Made by a program: the position numbers and the translations under genes
Assembly: GCA_021234155.1 (NCBI GenBank)
Contig: JAJEKV010000001.1
Coordinates: 38,730,221-38,794,220 of the forward strand
DNA from: Isoetes taiwanensis
Lineage: Eukaryota > Streptophyta > Lycopodiopsida > Isoetales > Isoetaceae
Reading direction: 5' to 3'
Length of the DNA stretch: 64,000 nucleotides
Notes under the pieces: generated by a model
Databases searched by the model: none
Told to the model about the DNA's origin: nothing
Seen by the model: only the letters and a program-made list of their open reading frames with translations
Part shown: one piece after another, positions 31,062-40,821 of the stretch
Position numbering within the stretch: position 1 is the first letter of the stretch
Layout of the letters: each line of letters begins with the position of its first letter

Positions 31062-32504
31062 TAAAAAAAAATCCCACAGCCTTAGAAAAATAAACTTGAA
31101 ATTATTTTTAAAAAGTTTCTCATTTGCCGGAAAAACCCAATTTAAACAATAGATATTTGAACCATTTAACAACACGACTATTATCTTTGGTCTTTTTAGG
31201 TTACAACTCATTCTTTTTACTTGCATTTTTCATATGCTTCCATATAGCAAAATCACTTTTCTTCCATTGTCACCATGGAGAGGGATATATTCGTAACACT
31301 TGCTATATCAACTATAAATACTTCCTCAAACTTACCATGTAGGTTAAGAGTCACATAATATATGAACTCAACAATCATTTGCTCTAGGCCACCCATAGAA
31401 AGAAACAAATATCAAAGACAAACAAAACAAACGTCTAGGAGAAATCAAATCCCAAATCCCCCTATGTCAGAAGTACTTCGGGCCACAATCATAAATGCAG
31501 TAGAAGGATTATTCAAACCTGCAAAATTTGAAATGGGCCTCCTGGAAGCTCTTGTCCAAAAGCAAAGCATTCGGAGAAATTGTGTTCTTGTCAATGACGT
31601 CGCATAAGTGCGACCCCGAGAATTTTTAAAATTAGACCAACTTACACCTCATGCCAAGGCATTTCCGGGATCTAATGACCCTTTACCCAAAACAACATCG
31701 GGACAATAAGATCAAGTAGATTTTTCGGCTTTTAGGCACGAAAAATCATCTGAACCATCTTAAATGAATCAAGGTTCTATTAATTGATCAACAGTCCATC
31801 CAAGAAGAAGAGGAAGAATAAGAAGAAGAATTTTACGTTGCCCTAGAGACCAACTGGTCTATGCAACATATACCACACCATCATTGCTCATTGGGTCCTT
31901 CCCCAAAGACTAGTTGGTCTATGAGACACACTATAACATCACTCATTCCAACCACCTTATATCAATACACTCTAGTATGCTATATCTACACTAGTGAGTT
32001 ACAAACTCAAGTAGTGCAAGTTCACTAGTGAATATACAAGGATTATTTTATGAGACAAGCTTTTAAAGACAGACAGACAGACGCACGGGGTTTTTAAACA
32101 TCTACGGACGCACGTCTACGGAGACCAAATTAGCCATGGGACCGAAACAACAAAAAGGACATCGAAGCCCAAAAAGTACAAAGAAAAAATAATACTAATG
32201 CTAATGGCAATTTTGTGATACTCTATCCAAAGAAAAAATAATACTAATGCTAATGGTAATTTTGTGATACTCTATCTATCTAAACTTCCTATGGTCTCTT
32301 CTCGATGGGCAGATTGGGCAACACTTCCACTATTATTACTGAAAGTATAACATTTAAAGGTAACAAGTAAAAAAATTTCATTCAGCCAATATGTATGAAC
32401 TGTTACGTGGGGCAAATGCTAATTACTGATTTAGTGCATGGGCTTGAAAAGGCCCAGCGCCTTCGTAGTCAGCCAGAGTTACCGGTGACATTCGGAAGTT
32501 TGAA
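31062..32504. other. Intergenic with a 49-bp tandem duplication
   Basis: At about 32178-32275 a unit of about 49 bp (AAGAAAAAATAATACTAATG ...) is present twice with one or two differences. A short AGAC repeat lies at about 32069-32084. No gene was found; the SEN54 promoter should lie at the right end, but no clear TATA box is seen. Confidence 0.5.
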
Positions 32505-35500
32505 ATGATCCAAGTTTTTGCTGCTGTAAGGAGGCTTTGTTTGGAGTGCGCGCCCTTCTTAGCCAGTGAGGATGGTAATGTTCATGTCAATAACCTTGAC
32601 GCTGTTATGGATTGCATTTCTTCTCATCCATTGCCTTTGTTATTCAAACAACAGAACTCATCGATATTGAGCATGGACTTGCTAACAAGAATGAGGCCGT
32701 CAGGTCTCGTCAAGTGCCAAAGCTAACAAATAAGTAAGCATTTTTAGCTATACTGTATAACCCAGTCTTTTAATCTTTTTGGACGTTCATACATGGCAAG
32801 AAGTGTATGCATTTGTCGGAATGGTTAAAGCTTAATATTTGTATGCTTTTGTCCATCTAAAAACTGTTGCAAGGTGCAGCAATTGAGCAATGACATTAAT
32901 TGAAGGCAACATTTTGTCTCCGTAAAACGTTAAAACGCAGTCGGAAACAATCGGGTTTACGGTGAATTGCCTTTGTTTTCATGGATCCAACGATTTATCC
33001 TTGCTGGCCATACTAGCCAGTAGTGTAAACCAACTGTGGAGGAACGTAATGTAATCCAGATATCAAAGCTAAGTTGGACTTCATTTTATACCATGTGGTC
33101 AATGATTGCACTTGCTTGCAAACTTGGGCATGGCCGGATTGATGAAGTTTCATAATGCTAGACCTTTAGAACGGCCATGCAAATGGATGCTGCTAGATAA
33201 AGCTCTCAGATTGGCAGAGGACGAGCAGAAGCGTGGGTCTCGTATATCTAAAAACCTAGCTTACCATCTCGTAAATGAATGCAGCAAATTGAAAGACATT
33301 GAATTTGCTAGGCGAACTCAATCTTTGTTGGTATATAGCAGACTTGATTCTGTTGCCATCTTGGCTGATCACCTCATTCGTATATTTGCCTCTTGTGGAA
33401 TTTTGGATGAAGCAAACCAGGCATTCAGCAGGGTTAGAGAACCAAGCCAATATACCTGGAATGCTATCATTGCGGCACATGTGAAACTTAAGCAATGCGA
33501 AGCAGCACTTCAGTTATATCAGAAGATGCAGGAAGAAGGGACGAAGCCTGACAAATATACCTTTTTAAGCATCTTAAAAGCTTTAAGCATCTTAAAAGCT
33601 TGTGATAGAGTAGGTGCAAAAAAGCAGGTTGAGTATGTGTATAAACAAATTCTTGAGTGTGGACTTCAATCCAATGGTATGGTGGGCAGTGCCCTTGTTG
33701 ATATATATGCCAAGTTTGGAGACCTAGAGGAAGCACGCAGAATCCTTGACAAATTGCCAGACCGAGATGTGGTGACATGGAGTGCGATGATTTCAGGATA
33801 TGCTCATCTTGGTGAAATCTGTCTTGCTATCAAATGCTTTGATGATATGCAAGCAAATGGCATTATGCCTAATGCAGTAACATGGAATGCATTAATTGCA
33901 GGATTTATCCAACATGGTAACACTGCTCTTGCTTTCAAATGTTTTGAAAGCATGCAAGAGGAGGGTATCAAGCCCATAAGATTGACATTTTTGAGCATTT
34001 TGAAGGCATGCAGTTCTGTACGAGACATACACCAGGGCCGTTCCATACACAATCACATAGTTGATCATCAGATAGACTCTGGCATTATTTTAGGGAGCAC
34101 GCTTATCGATATGTATGCCAAATGTGGACACTTGGAGGAGGCACGTACCATCTTTGATACATTACCAGATCGAAACGTTGTGACATGGGGAGCAATGATT
34201 GCAGGATATGTTCAGAACGGGAAAGGCTTTTTGGCCTTGGAATGTTTTAGTAGTATGTGTCAGGAGCAAATAAGGCCCGATGAAGTAGTTCTTTCAAGCA
34301 CCTTGAAAGCATGCGGCTGCATATGTGCACTATGGCATGGCAGAAAAATTCATGAACAATTCGTGGAGATTGGTCTCCAACAACATATTGTTTTGTCGAA
34401 TACTCTTGTAGATATGTATGCAAAATGCAGCAGTTTGGAAGAGGCATCAAATGTTTTTCACAAATTGTCGAATCGAGATGCTGTGACATGGAGCACAATG
34501 ATCTCGGGATATGCTCAGATGGGTAGAGGGCTTCTGGCCTTAGAATGTTTTAGCAACATGCAACAGGAAGGCATAAAGCCTAGCAAAATTACATTTTTAA
34601 GTATACTAAAAGCATGTGGAAGCTTAGCAGCTAAAGAGCAGGGTAATTATATTCATGAGCAGATCATTGAAAGAGGCTTCCAGAATGACACTGCTGTGGC
34701 AAATGCACTTGTTGATATGTATGCAAAGTTTGGAAACTTGAAAAAAGCACGTAAAATATTCGACAAGTTGCCAGAACGAAATATAATAACATGGGGTGCA
34801 ATGATTGCAGGATATGCCCAACATGGTGAATGCCTTGTTGCATTAGAGTGTTTCGCAAGTATGCAGAATGATGGCATACATCCAAATATAGTGACATGGG
34901 GTGCGGTGATTGCAGGATTTGCCGAACATGGGGAAGGGCTTGCTGCAATTACATGTTTTGAGAACATGCAAGAAAATGATATAAGACCTAATAAAGCTAT
35001 TTTCTTAAACATGCTAAAAGCTTCTGGTAGCATTGGTGCCATGGAACTTGGAAGAGACATTCATCATCAAGCCTTTGAAAGTGGACTGCAATCTGACCTT
35101 GATGTAGCAAGCTGCCTTGTCGATATGTATTCCAAATGTGGAAACTTGGAGGAGGCATCTGTTGTATTCAATTCAATGCCGGGTCGAGATATAGTAGCAT
35201 GGAATGCCATGGTTACAGGATCTGCACAGCTTGCTGATGCTGGATTAACAGTCCTTCTCTTCAAAGATATGCAACGTTGTGGTATTAGACCAGATGAGAT
35301 ATCATTTACTGGTATACTTACTGCATGTTGCCGGGTAGGTCTAGTGGATGAAGGTTGTTGGTACTTGAGAAGCATGAAAGAAGATCATGACATAAGACCA
35401 TGCACATTTCACATTTCTTGCATGATGGACCTTCTAGGACGTGGAGGACATTTTGAAGAAGTAAAAACTGTGCTTGAAGTTGTTAAACAACGTGATATAC

Positions 35501-36245
35501 ATTTATGGATTACTTTACTTAGTGCATGCAGAATGCATGGCAACGTGGACTTAGGGAGAAAATGCTTCGATGAAATTGTTCGCTTAGATTCTGATTGTGC
35601 TGCAGCATATGTGCTTATGTCAAATACATATGCCTACACACACGCTGATGGTGGTAACAAAGCCCAAAGTCTCAGAAAATATGCAGGCGCACTGTTGTTG
35701 AAAACAAAGTGTTTTGGCTTGCTGTTGGATATGGAAATCGTTTAAAATTTCATTGTCTCCATGCAATTTTAAAGGAAGAGTGAACACATCCATACAGAAT
35801 GGTTGCTACAGGTCACTAAAGCACTTACTCAAGCTGAGTGCATAGAATGTTATAACATGTTAACTATTGAGCAAGCCACTTTCCCTCAAAACATTTAATG
35901 CCCAAACACCTTTAGAAGACAACTCAAAAGTGAAAAAGTGCTGGCTTAATAAAAACAAGAAACTACAAGAAAAAGGAACCATGAGAGAGACAGCACCAAA
36001 GGCATGTCTTTCATCTTTGTCAATGATGTGGTTCCTTTGTGTGGTCCAATGCAGTGGACCTAAAGTTAAAAACCCCAGCCATGATTCCTATTCATTTGCT
36101 AACAGACCAACTGTTATTTGGGCCCTAGGCAAACCTCCTGGGGTCCTGATCTGACCCCAGGTCTTCACAGTGCCCTGTGCAGTTATCATGAGTCAGCTCC
36201 CTCCCTCCCTGTTGTGCCTCTCACATGCACTGGCAGTGTTGGAAA

Positions 36246-36308
<63 letters not shown>

Positions 36309-37785
36309 CTTAATGCCATTTACTTGCAGAAGATGTCAGTCAACAGCCAGATGGATTGCTGAAAGGGGAATGGTAGAGGTGGTCGTCAGAAAGGGCACCT
36401 GGTGGAACCATATGGGTATTGAAGGCCCCACCTTCCACTGCAATGTGGAAGAAGCTGTGTGAGTTTCCTATGTTGCATTTTTTTCATTTGTCACGTTCTT
36501 TTTTAGCCCTGCCCTGATATAATACTAGCATGCTTGTTTCCAAAAAATTGCATTTTGTCACATAACATTGCTGCATTTGACAGCTTTCTTGCAGAAATTG
36601 GAAGCTTGGTTCTTAAAAGTGGTGAACACTGCCTATCTATGCATGATGCTTATATGATCCTTGCAATTGGAGGTTGCTCATGGGATGCATATCTAATTTA
36701 CTCATATTTGAGGAGTCTTGGATACATTGTGAAGCGCCATGGTGTTAAATGGACATTAAGGAATGCTAAAGATACTCAGTCTACCTCTTTTGGGTCTCGA
36801 GATAGCAATACTAATTTGGAAAGAAGACAGGAAGATATGCATTTAGGACCAGCTGCAAATGGTCTGGGCATGGACTCCACAACTTCGTGTTTTGGTTCTG
36901 AGAGAGACGATGGAGATGTTAGAAATACCCAGTCAAGGGTTAACACTCCATCGATCATTTTTGATGTTTACTCTCCAAACACTAGGTTCAAGAAGACAAT
37001 CCCAGGCACCCCTTTATTCTGCCTTTGTGTGTTAAGGTCAGTCTCTTTCCGCACTGTTTGGATGAATGTAACAAAAGAGTTTGCATAAATTAACAAATCA
37101 AAATAATAGGTTCAAGAAGACAACTACAGATATCCCCTTGTTCACTCTTTGTAGGTGTTCAATCCCTTTCCCCACTCCACCATTTGGATGAATTTTCTCT
37201 GCATAACAAAAGAGTTTGCATTATACTATGAATCATTGAAGAATCGTCATAGACATGCATACAAGTTTCTTTTGCATAACAAAAGAGTTGGCATTATGCT
37301 ATGAATCAGGGAAGATGCATCATAGACATATATACAAGTTTCTTCTGCAGTTCAAACCAAGAATGTTACTCTATCTTGAAACTAGTATTGCTGTGGGACA
37401 TGACCTACCCTCTGTTTCTAACAGTCTGCTGGGAATCTTAAAGAGCCCTGCAGCCAGGGTGGCATCATCTTTCTCCTTCCTTCCTCCTTCCTTGGACTTG
37501 TCACGTTTGCATCTGAACAATATTGAAATTCCCAGATTGTGAGGTGCTTTTGATGGCGTTTAACTCAAATCTTTTGCGACATTTATGAGATGTATGCTGC
37601 TATGGCCGTAGGCTCTAACAGCATTCTACTGAAATTTTGGCAGAGGTGGGTGCCTGTTAGCACGAACAGAAATAAAGGACCTAAGAGAACAGATTAGGGG
37701 CTTACCATTGAAGCTTGGATCTGTGGAATGCGGGCATGTATCAATATTTTCATTTGATGAAGTGACCTTACCTCATTTGCCATGA
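32505..37785 (+). CDS. SEN54: tRNA-splicing endonuclease subunit Sen54, 290 aa, five exons
   Basis: Sen54 is a structural subunit of the nuclear complex that cuts introns from pre-tRNA. I reconstruct exons 32505-32574, 32655-32733, 36330-36458, 36584-37036 and 37644-37785. All introns have GT...AG ends, phases agree, and the sum is 873 nt. Exon 2 ends with VPKLTN before RCQSTARW. Exon 3 holds MVEVVVRKGTWWNHMGI. Exon 4 starts FLAEIGSLVLKSGEHCLS and continues LRSLGYIVKRHGVKWTLRN, the Sen54 N-domain signature, then a variable stretch and FDVYSPNTRFKKTIPG. Exon 5 gives TEIKDLREQIRGLPLKL and ends HVSIFSFDEVTLPHLP, closely resembling the end of plant Sen54 proteins. Exons 1 and 2 are less certain than 3 to 5, since they rest on splice phase and the VPKL motif; 32505 is the only in-frame ATG. 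Intron 3 (3596 bp) encloses a PPR gene and a GTT microsatellite. Confidence 0.85.
33130..35745 (+). CDS. PLS-class pentatricopeptide repeat protein, 871 aa, frameshifted end
   Basis: A single-exon frame lies inside SEN54 intron 3 on the same strand. The first ATG is 33130; an out-of-frame upstream ATG at 33102 starts a 17-codon uORF. After about 100 residues, roughly twenty PPR units of 31-36 residues follow, with signatures VTWSAMISGYAQMG, NALVDMYAKFGNL and PDEVVLSSTLKACG. Such proteins bind organelle RNA in a sequence-specific way for editing, splicing or stability. The final units lead to an E-like motif (WITLLSACRMHGNVDLGRK). The frame then ends in a short unrelated tail, while the adjacent frame continues the E/E+ region (VVENKVFW ... 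about 35698-35783), indicating a small indel near 35690. No DYW deaminase domain. An 18-bp tandem duplication at about 33566-33601 repeats LSILKA. It could still be functional or recently disabled. Confidence 0.9.
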   Translation: MAGLMKFHNARPLERPCKWMLLDKALRLAEDEQKRGSRISKNLAYHLVNECSKLKDIEFARRTQSLLVYSRLDSVAILADHLIRIFASCGILDEANQAFSRVREPSQYTWNAIIAAHVKLKQCEAALQLYQKMQEEGTKPDKYTFLSILKALSILKACDRVGAKKQVEYVYKQILECGLQSNGMVGSALVDIYAKFGDLEEARRILDKLPDRDVVTWSAMISGYAHLGEICLAIKCFDDMQANGIMPNAVTWNALIAGFIQHGNTALAFKCFESMQEEGIKPIRLTFLSILKACSSVRDIHQGRSIHNHIVDHQIDSGIILGSTLIDMYAKCGHLEEARTIFDTLPDRNVVTWGAMIAGYVQNGKGFLALECFSSMCQEQIRPDEVVLSSTLKACGCICALWHGRKIHEQFVEIGLQQHIVLSNTLVDMYAKCSSLEEASNVFHKLSNRDAVTWSTMISGYAQMGRGLLALECFSNMQQEGIKPSKITFLSILKACGSLAAKEQGNYIHEQIIERGFQNDTAVANALVDMYAKFGNLKKARKIFDKLPERNIITWGAMIAGYAQHGECLVALECFASMQNDGIHPNIVTWGAVIAGFAEHGEGLAAITCFENMQENDIRPNKAIFLNMLKASGSIGAMELGRDIHHQAFESGLQSDLDVASCLVDMYSKCGNLEEASVVFNSMPGRDIVAWNAMVTGSAQLADAGLTVLLFKDMQRCGIRPDEISFTGILTACCRVGLVDEGCWYLRSMKEDHDIRPCTFHISCMMDLLGRGGHFEEVKTVLEVVKQRDIHLWITLLSACRMHGNVDLGRKCFDEIVRLDSDCAAAYVLMSNTYAYTHADGGNKAQSLRKYAGALLLKTKCFGLLLDMEIV
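35691..35783 (+). pseudogene. Out-of-frame remnant of the PPR E/E+ domain
   Basis: In the frame next to the PPR ORF, the stretch reads TVVENKVFWLAVGYGNRLK and stops at TGA 35781-35783. Plant E/E+ motifs usually have a segment like xVEVxxKVHxFxVGD here. The link to the upstream KYAGA lacks the usual KKPG, so a deletion plus frameshift seems to have occurred. Confidence 0.55.
36247..36308 (+). repeat. GTT trinucleotide microsatellite
   Basis: About twenty uninterrupted GTT units in the third intron of SEN54, ending about 20 bp before the splice acceptor TTTACTTGCAG of exon 3. Confidence 0.95.
36984..37350 (+). repeat. Tandem duplication of SEN54 exon 4 end and intron
   Basis: TAGGTTCAAGAAGACAA, spanning the end of exon 4 (about 36983), recurs at about 37108, followed by matching intron sequence (TTTGGATGAAT.T). 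ATAACAAAAGAGTT.GCAT occurs three times (about 37066, 37203, 37276). The second exon copy is diverged (ACTACAGATATCCCC versus TCCCAGGCACCCC) and is not needed for the reconstructed protein. Confidence 0.7.
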
Positions 37786-39108
37786 TCGGAATAAGGTAAA
37801 GTGTTTATTCAATGGGAATCGTTTACTGGTCTTTTACTGGGAGTTCTAGGAGAATTGAGATGTTACACCTCTTGGACTTCATCTCTTAAGGGAGCAGTCC
37901 TGTGCAATTCAAGTTTTGGCCTTTGGGAATTTTAGATGAGATTATGGGAAATGGAAAGTGAAAGAAACATGAAACAGGCTGCACGCAAAACAATGTCCTT
38001 TTTGCATCCAAGGACAGCATACATTTGCTTCATAACAAGGGACAGTTGAAATTGCAAACTGAACATGCGTAAGATACCAGGATGCTGAAAGCTTCTCAAT
38101 TCTCAGCTCCCTATATTGGACATTGTTGATTTTAAATTGGAACAGTGATTTTACATTTACTGACTTGTTGAAGTGAATTACTGATTGCCTAAAGAGTACC
38201 TTTCCCGTACATTTGATTTATTGCAGGAATAAACATTCGTGACTGTGGCAATACTTTGCCTAGTTAAACTGGCCAAAAGATGTGAAGTAAAGGCATCAAG
38301 AAAAAGAGTCCAAACCACAAAGCTGACAGCTTTTGCTTAGGAATACAGGATAATCCAAGTAGATTTACAATTGCATCTTGCATATCAAATAAGACAGTTC
38401 TATACATTCCAAATATGGAATATGGTGGGAAAGACTGTAACACAATACAGGAGTGGTTTCGAACATATCTGTTCTACAACCTTACATATAAGTGTCATAA
38501 TAGAACAAGCCATAAACGTCATATTATCATGATAGATTATCCAGTTCAAAATCCATAATATTCCATCTCATCAGTTTGAAATAATATTTATGCTGCTAAA
38601 GTACTGCCACTGATTGCTGTCCAATTGACTTAGTATACCACTTGTGTTGCGCTGTCTGTAGGAGGCGTGTGCATGTCCAATTTACTTATAATGATGGGTC
38701 AATCATCGTTTTTGTCTGCAAAATAAAATCATAAAAATTCAAATTCAACATTTCTGTCTTGCTAGAGTTTGTGAGTTTGATTTGGTGTGAAGTTTTCTGT
38801 TAATCAATCCCTTAACATTGGATATATACGTGATTTACCTTTTCTCTAAAACAAGTTAATATGATTTAAAGCCATCTAAGTTTGTATATGCCATGGGAAG
38901 AGCATATCTCAAGCCAGAAGGATGCCCTGCAATTTAGATCCATAAGAATAACTTGTACCTAATCAGATATAAGAATTTTAACATAATTTTTCTTGCAGCC
39001 TCATAAGTACAGTATGGCCTTTTTCCAAAAAGTTGCGTATTTTAGCACCCCATAAAAAACTGATTAAATGGATAAGTAACAATCATAGAACACAATTCAT
39101 GTACCTGG
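37786..39108. other. Spacer between convergent SEN54 and DnaJ genes
   Basis: 3' flanks of two convergent genes. No open frame with recognisable content and no repeat of note. Confidence 0.5.
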
Positions 39109-40821
39109 TTATTTCTTCCCCTGTTTCCCCTTCTTCTTAAATATTCTTCCTTGGGCTGCCAAAAAATCTTCCTCGGTAATCTCTGCGACCTTTTGCTTTC
39201 CACTTTTGCCTTTGCCACCATACTTCTCCTCCATCATGGAAACAAAGGAATCCAAATGATTCTTACGGTTGTTGATTAATGCCACTAAATCTGAACTAGA
39301 CTCCCCACGGCCCTTCTTCTTCCTGTGATAGCTATTTTTTATAAACACATAATATTGCACAAAACCACCAAAAAGAAATCAATACTTTTTAGGAGTGGCA
39401 AGAGGATTTTCTGGAGCTGGCCGTTTGATGACTTCAGCAGCCCACTTTCGATATGCGGCAGTTTTCTTCAATTCACCTGGAACAGAGGATCATCAGTATT
39501 TAATATAGCAAAGTCATACTTCTAGCTTTGCTCATACCAGCAGAAATAGAATTCTCAATAGTGTCCATAAAACGATGAGAATCTATCTCTGGATCTGAAC
39601 ACATTAATGAAGTGAATACCCTGAAAATAAAACAAGCTAAATTTTTAAAACCATCTATGTCTCGCAGCAGAACAAAACAAAGGAACAAAAGAAGTTGCCA
39701 ACGTGTCTTATTCATTAATGCATGTATTCTGTCTGGTCAAACCACAACCGTCATTTCACAATGGGAAGTGTCAATGGATAGGTAAACCATGTTTTGTTTC
39801 ATTTCCAGAAAACTGAAAATGAACACTGCATGCACAATAATGCCCAATGTCTATAATTACCTTATGCATTTGCATCCATTCAAACACAACGAGCATATTT
39901 CATGCTACATGAGTTGTATACGCATTAAATTTATCAGGCATGGCATTCCCACCTTCAGAGAAAATATAGACAACAACAAACTACGCAAAGAATACTTAAC
40001 CTGTGCATATCACCCTTGTGCTTTTTGTAAAGCTGTTTCAAATCGTTCTCCTCGTCCGTAGATCCTCTATAAGTGGATGCAAAAGCTTCAATGTCTTCCT
40101 CGGTTATTGGCTGCAAGACGATGGCATGAACAATTTAGTGCTCGGCACCTCTTAGTATTCCCTTCTGTTAGTGACATACCTTGAACATTGTCCTAAAAAA
40201 CTGGTAGAGATTTTCGAATGACTCTCCCAGAAGATCCTGCATATCCGGAAAAAGCTTGAGACATTAAGAAAAAAAAATGCATCATTTATATTCTTGTCTT
40301 AGTAAAGTGGAAAAAACTTACTGTATCGTCTACAGAGCCAGTCTCATCATAGACTTTGCGCTTTTCCGGATCTCCAAGAACCTCAATAACACGTTGAAGA
40401 GTCTGAAATTTTTCTTTGGCTTTCTGCAAGAGAAAGATCACCTTAAATTTGATAAGATGGCCATTAACCCAAGAATTGGATATTGAGTCGATTACAGATG
40501 CTCATGTAAGAGGAGGGTATTCTGATAGGGCAAATACAAACCTCATCTCCAGGGTTCTTGTCTGGATGTAGCTGCAATGCCATTTTATGATAGGCCTTCT
40601 TAATTTCAACAGCAGAAGCAGTTTTGTCAACACCAAGGACCTGAGAAAGGAAAAAACATGAAATGCCATAGAACACAGAGGGGTACCAAAATACCAAATC
40701 TAAAAAATGAGAAATGGAAGAGAATACTAACATCATATAGACTGGTAGATTGAGCGCCATCAGCGACCTGAGTGGGCTCCGTAGCGCCAGGCGCATCGAC
40801 ATGCCTTCTCTTCTTAGCCAT
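39109..40821 (-). CDS. J-domain protein of DNAJC9/AtDjC6 type, 281 aa, eight exons
   Basis: Exons, from the ATG at 40821 downward: 40732-40821, 40542-40640, 40322-40423, 40180-40236, 40001-40110, 39538-39620, 39386-39476 and 39109-39322. All borders are GT...AG, phases agree, and the total is 846 nt including TAA. The J domain (about residues 26-95) reads [20 protein letters not shown], then [12 protein letters not shown] with the HPD triplet that stimulates Hsp70 ATPase, then [15 protein letters not shown]. There is no G/F or zinc-finger region. The middle ([48 protein letters not shown]) and the basic tail ([26 protein letters not shown]) are those of the DNAJC9 family, which in animals also acts on histones in the nucleus. 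A basic KKRRH stretch at the N-terminus may be a nuclear signal (inference). Length is close to the plant homologue. Confidence 0.95.

Noticed and set aside
25966-31071. TA or 9-bp target duplication of the 5.1-kb transposon
   Set aside because: The flanks are A-runs (TAAAAAAAGAA versus TAAAAAAAAAT), so any match there is not informative.
30978-31226. Minus-strand frame over the right TIR
   Set aside because: The translation consists of the TIR repeat units (repeated MPLYF-like words); not a gene.
33106-33129. PPR gene start at 33106
   Set aside because: This codon is TTG; the first in-frame ATG is 33130.
36118-36329. Long Val-rich frame before SEN54 exon 3
   Set aside because: It is the GTT microsatellite read as valine; a splice acceptor at 36327-36329 shows that this is intron.
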